Shown piece by piece: positions 25,535-34,261 of a stretch of 64,000 nucleotides of DNA. Numbering within the stretch: position 1 is the stretch's first letter; every line of letters starts with the position of its first letter. The position numbers and the translations under genes are program-made. The notes beneath the pieces are model-generated. The model saw only the letters and a program-made list of their open reading frames with translations. It searched no databases and was not told where the DNA came from. The DNA is taken from NCBI GenBank assembly GCA_963731125.1, contig CAVSVP010000024.1, forward strand, positions 199,851-263,850. The letters run 5' to 3'. Origin of the DNA: CAVSVP01 sp963731125 (GTDB lineage Bacteria > Pseudomonadota > Gammaproteobacteria > Competibacterales > Competibacteraceae).

Positions 25535-26509
25535 CTAGTACACCGGCAGCTGAACATGGGTAAATAAGGCGGCGACTTCCTCATGGGATTGTGTGCGTTC
25601 TGCAGCCTGCACCATCTGGGGGGGTAAATGCGGGGAAAATAATTCTATGAAATCGTACATATAGCCTCGCAAAAACGTGCCGCGTCGGAAACCGATTCGG
25701 GTCAAGCTGGAGGCGAACAGATGACCTGCATCAAGCTTTATGAGATCCTGGTCATAATGGTTGTCATAAGCCATACCGGCGATAATGCCCACCCCTAAGC
25801 CCAGCCGCACATAAGTTTTAATGACATCGGTGTCGGTAGCAGTGAATACGACTTTGGGATTGAGCTTGGCATTCCTGAATGCCTCATCTAATTTCGAGCG
25901 GCCGGTGAAGCCAAACACATAGGTGACCAGGGGATACTGGGCAACGTCTTCTAGAGTGAGTTTCGGCAAGCGGGTAAGGGGATGGTTACGGGGGGTGACA
26001 ATGCTGCGGTTCCAGACGTAGCAGGGCATCATGATCAACTCTTCGAACAGTTCGATCGCCTCAGTGGCGATGGCGAAATCCACTTCTCCGGACGCTGCTA
26101 GTTCAGCAATTTGCGCAGGGGATCCCTGATGAAGCTGTAAGGTGACAGCCGGATAGCGCTCCCGGAAAGCCTGTACAATGCGCGGCAGTGCATAGCGGGC
26201 CTGGGTATGGGTTGTGGCAATGGAGAGATTACCGCTGCGGTCATCGCGAAACTCCGCCGCCAAGGTTTGGATATTGCGAACCTCCTGAAGAATTTTATCT
26301 GTTTTTTCAATAATTTGCCGACCTACAGGAGTAATATGCGTTAAATGTTTGCCGTTCCGGTTGAATAACTCAACGCCTAGCTCCTCTTCTAATAGGCGGA
26401 TCTGTTTACTGACTCCGGGCTGAGACGTGTAAAGACTCTCGGCTGCTGCGGAAATGTTAAGACTATTCTTGGCAATAGCAGTGAGATATCGCAGTTGCTG
26501 AAGTTTCAT
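25535..26509 (-). CDS. cysB: LysR-family regulator CysB
   Basis: Activator of sulfate assimilation and cysteine synthesis genes, responding to O-acetylserine or N-acetylserine. The 324-residue length and the opening MKLQQLRYLTAIAKNSLNIS with a YTSQPGVSKQIRLLEEELG recognition helix are those of CysB proteins; also SIATTHTQARYALP, which holds the sulfate/inducer-binding loop, and TDTDVIKTYVRLGLGVGIIA, both very conserved. It is divergent from a truncated cysG-like gene, so siroheme (needed by sulfite reductase) and sulfur control sit side by side. ATG 26509 is supported by the family start. Confidence 0.95.
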   Translation of the reverse strand: MKLQQLRYLTAIAKNSLNISAAAESLYTSQPGVSKQIRLLEEELGVELFNRNGKHLTHITPVGRQIIEKTDKILQEVRNIQTLAAEFRDDRSGNLSIATTHTQARYALPRIVQAFRERYPAVTLQLHQGSPAQIAELAASGEVDFAIATEAIELFEELIMMPCYVWNRSIVTPRNHPLTRLPKLTLEDVAQYPLVTYVFGFTGRSKLDEAFRNAKLNPKVVFTATDTDVIKTYVRLGLGVGIIAGMAYDNHYDQDLIKLDAGHLFASSLTRIGFRRGTFLRGYMYDFIELFSPHLPPQMVQAAERTQSHEEVAALFTHVQLPVY

Positions 26510-26661
26510 TTCACATTATCTTAAGTTTGCACTGCATGTATTTATACTAGAATAGAATATAAATATCATTAAATATTCTTTCTGATTATTTAATGGCCTC
26601 ACTATAGTTAACGGCCAGACTGCTAATCCTGTAGCGCCTATACAATGGTGGTGGTTTTGCC

Positions 26662-27063
26662 ATGGCTGATTTACCGGTTTTTCTGCGTATCGAAAATCGT
26701 CCCTGCTTGGTCGTGGGTGGTGGTAACAAAGCTGCTGCCACCATAGAAAGACTTATGCAGACCAATGCACAAATCACGATTGTGTCACCCACACTTAATG
26801 CTACTTTGCAACAGAAGGTGATGCGGGGACTATTGCGCCATCAGTCGGATTGCTTTAATCCGCAGTTTCTCGACGGACATGCACTCGTTGTCGCTGCTAC
26901 GGACAATCCATTAAGCAATCGTTGGGTTGCGGAGCATGCTATAAGACGCAATGTACCCGTTAGTGTGATCAGTGATCCGCATTTGGGTAATGTAGTCTTG
27001 GCTGATAAAGCACCCGTTTTCACGCAACCGCCCAACAGGATTGGCGTGGGGTTTGAGGCATAG
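26662..27063 (+). CDS. Precorrin-2 dehydrogenase-like protein (CysG N-terminal domain), short
   Basis: Homologous to the NAD-binding half of siroheme synthase, which oxidises precorrin-2 to sirohydrochlorin. The opening DLPVFLRIENRPCLVVGGGNKAA (nucleotide-binding GGG), then ITIVSPTL, LVVAATDNPLSNRWVAEHA and VSVISDPHLGNVVL follow CysG/Met8. The usual continuation (FPAIVDRSPxxxAISSGGxSP and a helical dimerisation domain) is missing; after NVVL the sequence departs and ends at residue 133, against about 200 in single-domain members and about 460 in full CysG. It is therefore probably truncated and inactive as ferrochelatase. Divergent from cysB. Confidence 0.75.
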   Translation: MADLPVFLRIENRPCLVVGGGNKAAATIERLMQTNAQITIVSPTLNATLQQKVMRGLLRHQSDCFNPQFLDGHALVVAATDNPLSNRWVAEHAIRRNVPVSVISDPHLGNVVLADKAPVFTQPPNRIGVGFEA

Positions 27064-27218
27064 TCCGGTTGTCTAGCCAAACGCCTCAGAGCCATGGGAA
27101 ATTCTTGTAGAGCTGGCTTGAGTCGTTAAAAGGCGCTTAAAGCCGACGCACGCTCCGTACCGGGTGGGTTGCCTCATTTTGCAGGTAGTTTGTAGCGGCC
27201 AGACGACCTGGTTTTGCG

Positions 27219-28172
27219 CTATTTGATCTTTAGCACAATTTTACCGCGGATATGGTGAGCGCGGCTCTTTTCCTGAGCGATAGCGGCATCTTGCAACTTG
27301 AATTCCGCTGCAATGTTAGCGGGTCGGACCGCCCCCGCTTCAATTAGCTCCGCTATCTGGCGTAACTGCTTGCCGTTCGGCGAGACGAACACAAAACCTG
27401 CCTTGACCTGGTATTGTTCAGCGATTTGCATTTCCGGCGGAGCGACGATGGAAACCAATGTACCGCCTTTCTTAAGCACCCGATAACTGCTTTCTTGGGC
27501 TGCTCCGCCCAATGTATCGAACACCACATTGATGCCGGCGGGTTCAGCGGTCTTAATAATGTCCACAAAGTTCTCGGCGGTATAATCAATGGCCACAGCG
27601 GCACCGAGTTCCCGCACATAGTCGTGATTTTTGAAACTAGCGGTTGTGTAGACCGTTGCCCCGCAATGTTTGGCAAACTGAATAGCCAGGCTACCCACGC
27701 CACCGGAGCCGGCGTGAATCAGCAGTTTGTCGCCAGCCTGCAACTGGGCGAAGTCAAACAGAGCCTGCCAAGCGGTTAAGCCTGTCAGGGGGATCGTGGC
27801 CGCCTCGGCGAAACTGAGATTGCTAGGCATAGGTGCCACGGCGGCTGCATCCATGGTAATAAATTCGGCATAGGTGCCGTCGTGCACCGTAGGTTTACGG
27901 CAATAGGCATAGACCTTATCGCCTGGTTTAACAGCCGTTACGTTTTTGCCTATGGCGCTGATCGTGCCCGCCGCATCCCAGCCTAGAATGATGGGAAATT
28001 CATGGGGTAACGTGTCGTTAAGCATACCCTCGCGGATCTTCCACTCCACGGGATTGACACTGGTGTAGGCAATCTCGATCAAGACTTCATTAGCCTGGGG
28101 TGTGGGAATCGGCACATCGGCCAATTTAAGCTGCTCAACACCGCCAAAACTTTCAATCATCATGGCTTTCAT
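27219..28172 (-). CDS. NADP-dependent medium-chain oxidoreductase (quinone oxidoreductase-like)
   Basis: Zinc-independent member of the alcohol dehydrogenase superfamily. The GroES-like N-domain (about 25-110) shows VEWKIREGML, PHEFPIILGWDAAGTISAIG and DKVYAYC; the nucleotide domain has the motif LLIHAGSGGVGSLAIQFAKHCGATVYTT and NVVFDTLGG. The catalytic zinc cysteines of true alcohol dehydrogenases are absent. 317 residues, standard. Substrate unknown; relatives reduce enones or quinones. No operon partner; a decayed lacI-type gene lies upstream. Confidence 0.88.
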   Translation of the reverse strand: MKAMMIESFGGVEQLKLADVPIPTPQANEVLIEIAYTSVNPVEWKIREGMLNDTLPHEFPIILGWDAAGTISAIGKNVTAVKPGDKVYAYCRKPTVHDGTYAEFITMDAAAVAPMPSNLSFAEAATIPLTGLTAWQALFDFAQLQAGDKLLIHAGSGGVGSLAIQFAKHCGATVYTTASFKNHDYVRELGAAVAIDYTAENFVDIIKTAEPAGINVVFDTLGGAAQESSYRVLKKGGTLVSIVAPPEMQIAEQYQVKAGFVFVSPNGKQLRQIAELIEAGAVRPANIAAEFKLQDAAIAQEKSRAHHIRGKIVLKIK

Positions 28173-28327
28173 CGGTTACCGCCTCTGTGGTTCAACATCA
28201 TTTTCCGGGCCAAGGCATTGTTTAGAAAGTCAGACAGCACAATGGCTCGCTAATTTCATCCAGTAAAGGCTACGGTGTGGCGTCCTATATTACGTTACCG
28301 CAGCGCCTGCTGTTTACGGAGGGCTGG

Positions 28328-28721
28328 TTAACCGGAAATGCCGGTAGGAAAACCAGTAGAATCACGCACCACCAAGTGAGTATCCAGTACGTGGCAATGG
28401 TAGGTCGTTTCCGTTAGTAATTCTGCAGCGGTGCTTCCTTTCTCCTAACGGCTGATGGATGACAGTTAACGAAGAAGGGCGCAGCTGAGCTGCCAGAGGG
28501 ATAGCATCGAAACCGACGACGGAAAGGTCTTCCGGCACCCTTAATGCTAGCTGCTCTGCTGCCTGAAACGCACCCAAAACTAGCCGGTCGCTCATTGCCA
28601 GGATGCCCGTTGGACATGGCGTTTGGTTAAGCAGGTCTAAGGCGGCTCGAAGAGCAAAATCCTGGGCGTTGCCGGGACATCCTGTACTGCCACCTGCGAC
28701 GGATTGGTACCGGCCTCGCAC
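28328..28721 (-). pseudogene. LacI-family regulator, C-terminal remnant
   Basis: The minus strand encodes the sugar-sensing C-terminal half of a LacI/GalR repressor: ALDLLNQTPCPTGILAMSDRLVLGAFQAAEQ, then LRVPEDLSVVGFDAIPLAAQLRPSSLTVIHQPLGE. The end of the domain is found only after a frameshift near 28440 (AELLTETTYHCHVLDTHLV to VRDSTGFPTGISG, stop at 28328-28330). The DNA-binding N-terminus is not found; an IS begins 125 bases away at 28846 and may have taken part in its loss. Confidence 0.75.
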
Positions 28722-28845
28722 AGGGCGTCGGTGTAGCCGCCTAGTCGCTGGACGCTCACCCGAAAGCTGATATGTCGCCGGCGCTCCGGACCTGCATGGT
28801 TTGCTTTAGTACGCCATCCGGCCGGATTCAGAAGGCACGTTTGTT

Positions 28846-30508
28846 ACTCGTCAGTCATAACTTCTCTGTCTGAACATCGAGCAAAACTAACCGCGGCCGA
28901 TCGTTGAATCAGCCGGTGAAACACTACGCCACCCTGTGATTTCAGCGATGATTCATGCTGCTTGGCGATCATCGTTAGGCGCATCCTCCTCGACGCCCAC
29001 GAAGTAGCGGCGTATCTTCGCGATACGGCTGTTTGGCGGGAGATGGAGAAGTTGTTTGAGCACGAGAGGGGCCAACCCTGGTCGGACGGTGTTTTCCGAG
29101 GGCAGCTCGCGTGAGCGGGTGCGCAGATAGAGCGCGTGGTGTTGCCAGACCTCGGTACCGAAACGAAGCGCGATGAGCTGCAACAGTCCGAGCGCGATGG
29201 CGGCACACAGGACGAAGCTTTCCTAAGCTTGCCAACAGGCCTCGACAGTGGGGAGGTGCTCGGGGCGTGGGATCTTCAACTTCCGATTGGCCGTGGGGCG
29301 GCGGGAGTGACGGGGCAGTTGCTTGGTCCAGAAATGGAAACGAAAGGCACCGAGGATGTTTTTCATCATCGAAAACAGGGTTTCTATGCGGGTCCGGCTG
29401 CCATACAGCTCGATGGCGGTGGTCGCTGAGAGCGTCAGATCGGAGGACATCAGCACAATCGGGCCGCGGGAGGTGATGGCGAAGATGAACAACAGCCAGT
29501 CCCCGAGGGGTTTCCACAGTAACGGAATACGCATCAGTTGGACCGCTTCGAGCTTACCGTAGACGTGACACTGGACGGTGTGAAACAACTGCGGATGATC
29601 GAAACACGCCATCAGATGCACTTTGTCGCCATAGCGTGGTTGCGGCCCCCGGCGGCCGGGCGGCTTGGGCTCGGCCGGGAAATAGGCTACGTAGTTTTTT
29701 TTCGCCCGCGTCAGGATCGTCAGATACGGTTGTTTCAAAATGAGCGAATACACCGAGCGGGCCAGGCGAAACACCCCGGCGGTGGAGAAGAATGCATCCA
29801 ACACCAAAAACGCCGGACGGTCGTGACTGACGGCGAAGCTCAGCGCCATGTGCACCCCCCGCTCCGCCAAGCTCGGACCGGGGCGCGCCGAGCCGGGCTC
29901 CCCTTCGCCCCGATGGCAGAAGCCTTGATGGATACGAAACGCCAACGGCAAACAAAAACACGCCCTCAGCGAGCCCACCACCAGACCGACCGCGCCCCAA
30001 CAGTGGCCGCGGAAATAGGAGGGCTTGCGTTGTGTCTCCGAGGTCTCACGCAGCGATACCACCCCGGGCATTCGCCCTCCGTCCTTGACCACATGGGTAT
30101 GATCGCCCAACAACACACACCGCCCCTCGACCTCGACCGTGACCGCCTGGCTCAACACATAGCGCTGCCATGCCGCCAGGAGTTCATCATCGCTATAGGC
30201 CGTGGAGCGAAAAAAGTGCAGCAAGCGATGATAGCCCCGTTCGTCTCCGCGCCAGAACCGACACATCGAGGTCACCCCGATCATCTCCGGGGCGGCCAGA
30301 AAACTCAACACCACCGCCGCGAACAGCAGCCAACTGCGGTGTCGGGAAAAGACACTTTGAAAGCTCTCTAGCGCGTGATATACGTATCTCAGCATGGATT
30401 CTCCTTGGGCTACCGAGGTGCTCAAACGCGGGTAGCTCGAGGGAATTCATGCTGCTTTTGGGCAAGGCAAGCAAGGTTTTTCGGTGACAGAACTTATGAC
30501 TGACGAGT
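28846..30508. mobile_element. Insertion sequence with DDE transposase, family not assigned
   Basis: About 1663 bp bounded by inverted repeats whose first 15 bases ACTCGTCAGTCATAA are identical at both ends (28846-28860; complement at 30494-30508), with weaker matching further in (TTCTCTGTC against TTCTGTCAC). A 3-bp GTT flanks both sides (28843-28845 and 30509-30511) and may be the target duplication. One transposase gene fills the minus strand, interrupted by an in-frame amber codon. Confidence 0.78.
28953..30395 (-). pseudogene. DDE transposase with in-frame TAG
   Basis: From ATG 30395 (AAGGAGAATCC just upstream) the frame runs about 390 codons to TAG 29223-29225, then continues in the same frame without other stops to 28953 (LCAAIALGLLQLIALRFGTEVWQHHALYL region). 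Expected DDE residues are seen in CVLLGDHTHVVKDG (Asp), FLVLDAFFSTAGVF (Asp) and ELYGSRTRIETLFSMMKNILG (Glu), a layout resembling IS4-like enzymes. The amber codon lies after the catalytic Glu, so the shorter product keeps the catalytic core and could even be active. Confidence 0.75.
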
Positions 30509-30603
30509 GTTAGAAAAGCGGCAAAGTGCTAAACCTGTTGGGATGGGTAGCCTTTGCCGCTAAGGGCGGTATGGCAAATCGTAGTATGCGGCTATTGATG
30601 ACA

Positions 30604-30822
30604 CTAAGTGCTTCTCACGACGGTGAGGCGGATTTCATACCGCGCCGGCGGGATGCGGGAATAGACGGCCTGGGCCATGAGCAGTCCGTCGCTCTTGCGC
30701 GTATATTGAGCTGCCGCCAAACCAAGGAGTTTGTCTTGGATAAGCTTTTCCTCAAGATCCGTGCGACCATTGATGAACAGGATAAACCGACTGCGGGTCA
30801 CTTTTAGCATGGAAGATTTCAT
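30604..30822 (-). CDS. Small hypothetical protein
   Basis: A 72-codon frame from ATG 30822 with AAGGAAAA 6 bases upstream. It reads MKSSMLKVTRSRFILFINGR and continues with a mixed-charge sequence; there is no signal peptide, membrane helix or known motif. It stands alone between the IS ending at 30508 and the GST gene. It may be a fragment of a larger lost gene. Confidence 0.35.
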   Translation of the reverse strand: MKSSMLKVTRSRFILFINGRTDLEEKLIQDKLLGLAAAQYTRKSDGLLMAQAVYSRIPPARYEIRLTVVRST

Positions 30823-31109
30823 AGCGCTTTTCCTTAGCCTTTGCTTTGCACACTTCCTTGTCAATTTCCTAACTCCAAATTATTCCTTCGCCCGGCAAAA
30901 GACCAGAGAAGCTAGCCACGATTTAACATTGATTTGCGAGACAACCCGGCTCAAGCGGTACTCACCGGCAAGGCTCGTGCTTTTAGAGCAAAGCAGTTTC
31001 CCAACGCAAGCCGCTGCGCTTTGAGCGTTGCTGGCGTTAGGTGCAGCCGGCAGGTGCTGATGGCTGTCAGATAACCTGCGGTTAGCCGAATATTTGGTAT
31101 CATCGGATT

Positions 31110-31136
31110 GGTGTCGACACCATTCGGTGTTGACAC
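31110..31136. promoter_or_regulatory. Tandem palindromic operator-like sites upstream of the GST gene
   Basis: GGTGTCGACACC (31110-31121) is a perfect 12-bp palindrome, and 16 bases on from its start a near copy GGTGTTGACAC (31126-31136) follows. A third half-site AGTGTCG begins at 31140. They lie about 70-95 bases before the GST start codon, a suitable position for binding of a repressor or activator. Confidence 0.4.
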
Positions 31137-31206
31137 AACAGTGTCGCTAATATTGATAGTCAATAGCCTACAGCTCCCGATTTGCTAGATACCAAGAGGC
31201 ATTCCG

Positions 31207-31836
31207 ATGAAATTCTACGATTACCAAGCGGCTCCCAGCCCACGCCGAGTTCGTATTTTTGCCGCCGAAAAGGGCATAAAGTTACCCTCTATCCAGATAG
31301 ACCTGGCGAAGGACGCGCAGTTCACGCCCGAGTTTAGGGCCAAAAACCCGAGATGCACGGTGCCAGTGCTGGAATTGGATGATGGCACTTGCCTATGGGA
31401 GACGCTGGCCATTTGTTTCTACCTGGAGCAACTGACTCCCGAGCCGGCGTTAATGGGCGGCAATGCTAGGGAGAAGGCCCTCGTACTACAGTGGAATCAT
31501 CGAATTGAAAACGAAGGGTTTCAAGCGGTTATGGAATCCTTTCGCAACCGTGTCAAGGGCTTTCAGGATCGTGCACTGTCCGGTGCACACCCGTTTGCGC
31601 AGATTCCGGCACTGGTGGAGCGCGGCCGGGCGCGGACCGAAATTTTCTTCCGCGAGCTAAATGAACACTTGGCGCAGCAGCGTTACGTGGTTGGTGAAAC
31701 TTTCACCATGGCGGATATTACGGCTTTAGTGACGGTGGACTTCGCGGGCTGGATCAAGTTTACCATTCCCGAGGATCATGGACATCTCAAGCGCTGGTAT
31801 GACGAGGTTTCCCAGCGGGCCAGTGCAACAGCTTAG
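31207..31836 (+). CDS. Glutathione S-transferase family protein
   Basis: Cytosolic GST-fold protein; conjugation or thiol reduction with glutathione. N-terminal thioredoxin-like domain (about 1-78): MKFYDYQAAPSPRRVRIF with a serine-type active site, the cis-proline region RCTVPVLELDDGT and the glutathione gamma-glutamyl contact WETLAICFYLE. The all-alpha C-domain (about 90-205) ends with the N-cap box FTMADITALVTVDFAG. 209 residues, standard. The gene lies between two IS elements and appears undamaged. Class and substrate cannot be told. Confidence 0.9.
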   Translation: MKFYDYQAAPSPRRVRIFAAEKGIKLPSIQIDLAKDAQFTPEFRAKNPRCTVPVLELDDGTCLWETLAICFYLEQLTPEPALMGGNAREKALVLQWNHRIENEGFQAVMESFRNRVKGFQDRALSGAHPFAQIPALVERGRARTEIFFRELNEHLAQQRYVVGETFTMADITALVTVDFAGWIKFTIPEDHGHLKRWYDEVSQRASATA

Positions 31837-31853
31837 GCCGATTTTCGACACTT

Positions 31854-32887
31854 AAACGCTTGGTGTGAGTTGGAGCGGAAGGCGTCGAGGATCAAAATAG
31901 AAGCACACATTTGGAAAAATGAGGAGCTTCGTCATGATCGACATCGACACCTTCCTGACCTATCTATACGTTATGGTGGACGACTTTTGCAAGCAACATC
32001 CGAGCTGCGAGCGTCACCCCGGCCCGAGTGCATCGCTGAGCTGCAGCGAAGTGGTGACTTTGGCGCTGTTCGGGCAATGGTGCCACTTCAGCAGGGAACG
32101 CGATTTCTCCCGCTATGCCCGACGCCATCTGCGCAGCGCCTTTCCCGGCTTGCCGGACCGGGCGCAGTTTAATCGTTTGATGCGCCGGTACGCCGAGGCG
32201 GTGGTGGTCTGTTTTCTTGATCTGGTAAAACTCCTGGATGCGCCGCAGTGTGCCTATGAAGCGTTGGACGGGACGGCGGCCGTCCCGCGCGATGCCAAAC
32301 GCCGCGGGTCGGGTTGGCTGCCCGGGTTGGCCGATATCGGTTGGAGGAACCGCTGGGGCTGGGACGAGGGCTTCGACGTGCGGTTGTCGGTCAATCCCCT
32401 CGGGGCGATCACCGGCTTCGGCTTCGGTTCGGCCAGCACCAAGGACCAGCCCCTGGCCGAGACGTTCTTTGCCCGGCGAGCGTACCCCGATCCGCGCCTG
32501 CCCACGGTCGGCGCCCCGGCCCGAGGGCCGTAGGTCACGGACAAGGGCTTTGCCGGTCAAGCTCGCCAGCGCGACTGGCAAGATGCCTATGGCGCGGGGG
32601 TGATCTGTGCGCCCAAGCGCAACCGCCGCCACCCCGGGCCGCGGGCCTGGCGGCGGTGGTTGGCCGGCATCCGTCACATCGTCGAGACCGTCAATGGCTG
32701 CCTCCAGCAGGTCTTCCGTCTCGATCGCGAACGCCCCCACACCCTCGACGGCTTTCAGGTCCGCCTGACCGCCAAAATAGCCCTGCATAATGGCTGCATC
32801 TGGCTCAATCAGCGACTCGGCCGTGCCCCGCTGGCTTTCGCTGATCTGGTGGCGTGGTAGCATGCCAGGATCTCACACCAAGCGTTT
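31854..32887. mobile_element. IS982-like insertion sequence
   Basis: About 1034 bp with 16-bp terminal inverted repeats AAACGCTTGGTGTGAG (31854-31869) and its complement ending at 32887. It carries one transposase gene on the plus strand with an internal amber codon. Its right end is directly overlapped by the TTAA target of the IS701-type element, which therefore inserted at the edge of this IS, displacing the right flank to 36112. Confidence 0.8.
31934..32860 (+). pseudogene. IS982-like transposase with in-frame TAG
   Basis: Start ATG 31934 (GAGGAGC upstream) gives MIDIDTFLTYLYVMVDDFCK, the IS982-type opening, followed by SCSEVVTLALFGQW and a CAYEALDGTAAVP catalytic strand. TAG at 32531-32533 interrupts the frame, which then continues unchanged to TAG 32858-32860 with VTDKGFAGQ, CAPKRNRRH and IVETVNGCLQQVF, holding the remaining acidic residues including the catalytic Glu. 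Without readthrough the element is dead. The family assignment rests on N-terminal resemblance only. Confidence 0.78.
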
Positions 32888-32910
32888 AACTTGACAATGT
32901 CACATTAGCC

Positions 32911-33661
32911 TCACGTCGGGCCAGTGTGGGCTCTGTTTTCAAGCCGTTGTTTTTTAAGCTTACTTTTTCGTGATCGGGTGCGATTGAGCAAATGCCCGAT
33001 AACGCGCTCCGTGGCTTGTTCTTCGGTCAAGCGTTTCAGGGGCATGACCGCGCGCAGTAACTCCCGGACATTCGCCACCGACAGGGTGGGGAGAACCTCC
33101 GTTTCCAGTTCTTGGAGCCAGGTGGGATCGCGAGGATGCTCGCGCGCCCAGTCGATTTGGGTTTGGGCGATGAACCAAGCGGCGCGCACCGTCAAGGCGA
33201 GATGATGGTCCCAGGCGCGGTATTTCTGCGCCTGCCACTCGTCCCAGCCCAGCTCCGACTTGGCGTCCTGGTTAGCCCGTTCGATAAAATAGCGTTGGCA
33301 CTTCCACCAGGCCAGTGGTTCCAGCGCGGTGTCCAGCGAAGCATTACCCAGGGCATAGCTGTACCGGCTTTCGGCCGCTTCGCGCATCACCAGCCACTCT
33401 TCGACCGCCTGCCCGCCATGGACCGTCCACCCCCGACGCGCGGCAAAGCGTTCACATCGCTCGCCTCGTTCCGTCGCCCGGACCCGAAGCCGCTGCCAGG
33501 TCATGGCCTCACGCAGGCTATCCGCGCGTACCGGTTCCCCCGCGAGCACCGGTACCCGGGTTGGCTTGCTTCCTCGCTTACCGTGGCGTGCCGGGAGACC
33601 GCGCGTTGGTTGTGTCAGGTACACGGTGGTATCGGCCGGTACCTCGGCCATATACCGCTGG
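32911..33661 (-). pseudogene. IS701-type transposase, C-terminal half
   Basis: Downstream part of the transposase split by the IS3-family insertion. It begins QRYMAEVPADTTVYLTQP, matching the strand that follows the second catalytic Asp in IS701 enzymes, and contains the catalytic Glu region CQRYFIERANQDAKSELGWDEWQ and ALTVRAAWFIAQ. Ends in a basic tail (RTRSRKSKLKKQRLENRA). Together with the half at 35328-36026 it forms one complete transposase. Confidence 0.85.
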
Positions 33662-33734
33662 CCCCCTATGGCAGGATAGATGTCGTCCCACAGAAAGCGT
33701 AAACTGTCAATTGAGGGGGTGAAGGTGAGAGACG

Positions 33735-34235
33735 ATGAGAACCTATTCGGCAGAATTTAAGGCCAGCATCATTGAGAAACGGTTACCCCCGCAGCATGTG
33801 GAGGTGGTGCAGTTGGCCCAGGAAAGCGGGATTCCCAAGGATACGCTTTACAGCTGGCGGAGCCAGGCCCGCCGGGAACGGGGCCTGACGGCATCGCCGG
33901 CGGCGGAGGCGGGACACCGCTGGAGTAGTGAAGAGAAGGTTACCGTCGTGGTGGAGACGGCGGCGCTGAATGAGGCGGCATTGGGCGAATACTGCCGTCA
34001 GCGCGGGCTCTATCCGGAACCAATCACCACCTGGCGTGCGGCCTGCCAACAGGCCAATCCGGTGGCCCCCTCCCCCAAAGCGCGTCCCTTAAGCGAGGCC
34101 CAAGCCGATAAACGGCGGATTCGCGACCTGGAGCGCGAATTGCGCCGCAAGGACAAAGCCTTAGCCGAGGCGGCGGCGTTGCTGGTGCTCCAAAAAAAAG
34201 CCCAGGCCATCTGGGGGGACAGCGAGGACGTCTGA
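33735..34235 (+). CDS. IS3-family transposase OrfA
   Basis: DNA-binding component. Two helix-turn-helix segments are seen: about residues 6-45 (EFKASIIEKRLPP, SGIPKDTLYSWRSQARRE) and about 60-100 (WSSEEKVTVVVETAALNEAALGEYCRQRGLYPEPITTW), followed by a leucine/Arg-rich coiled coil (RRIRDLERELRRKDKALAEAAALL) typical of IS3 OrfA dimerisation. ATG 33735. It ends with TGA at 34233-34235, and orfB is in the -1 frame from there, so an OrfAB fusion by programmed frameshifting is expected. Confidence 0.9.
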   Translation: MRTYSAEFKASIIEKRLPPQHVEVVQLAQESGIPKDTLYSWRSQARRERGLTASPAAEAGHRWSSEEKVTVVVETAALNEAALGEYCRQRGLYPEPITTWRAACQQANPVAPSPKARPLSEAQADKRRIRDLERELRRKDKALAEAAALLVLQKKAQAIWGDSEDV

Positions 34236-34261
34236 TTAGCCCGATAGCTCGCCAGCAAGCG

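Noticed and set aside
29538..30371. Long plus-strand open frame of 277 codons
   Set aside because: Antisense to the DDE transposase; composition is that of a shadow frame.
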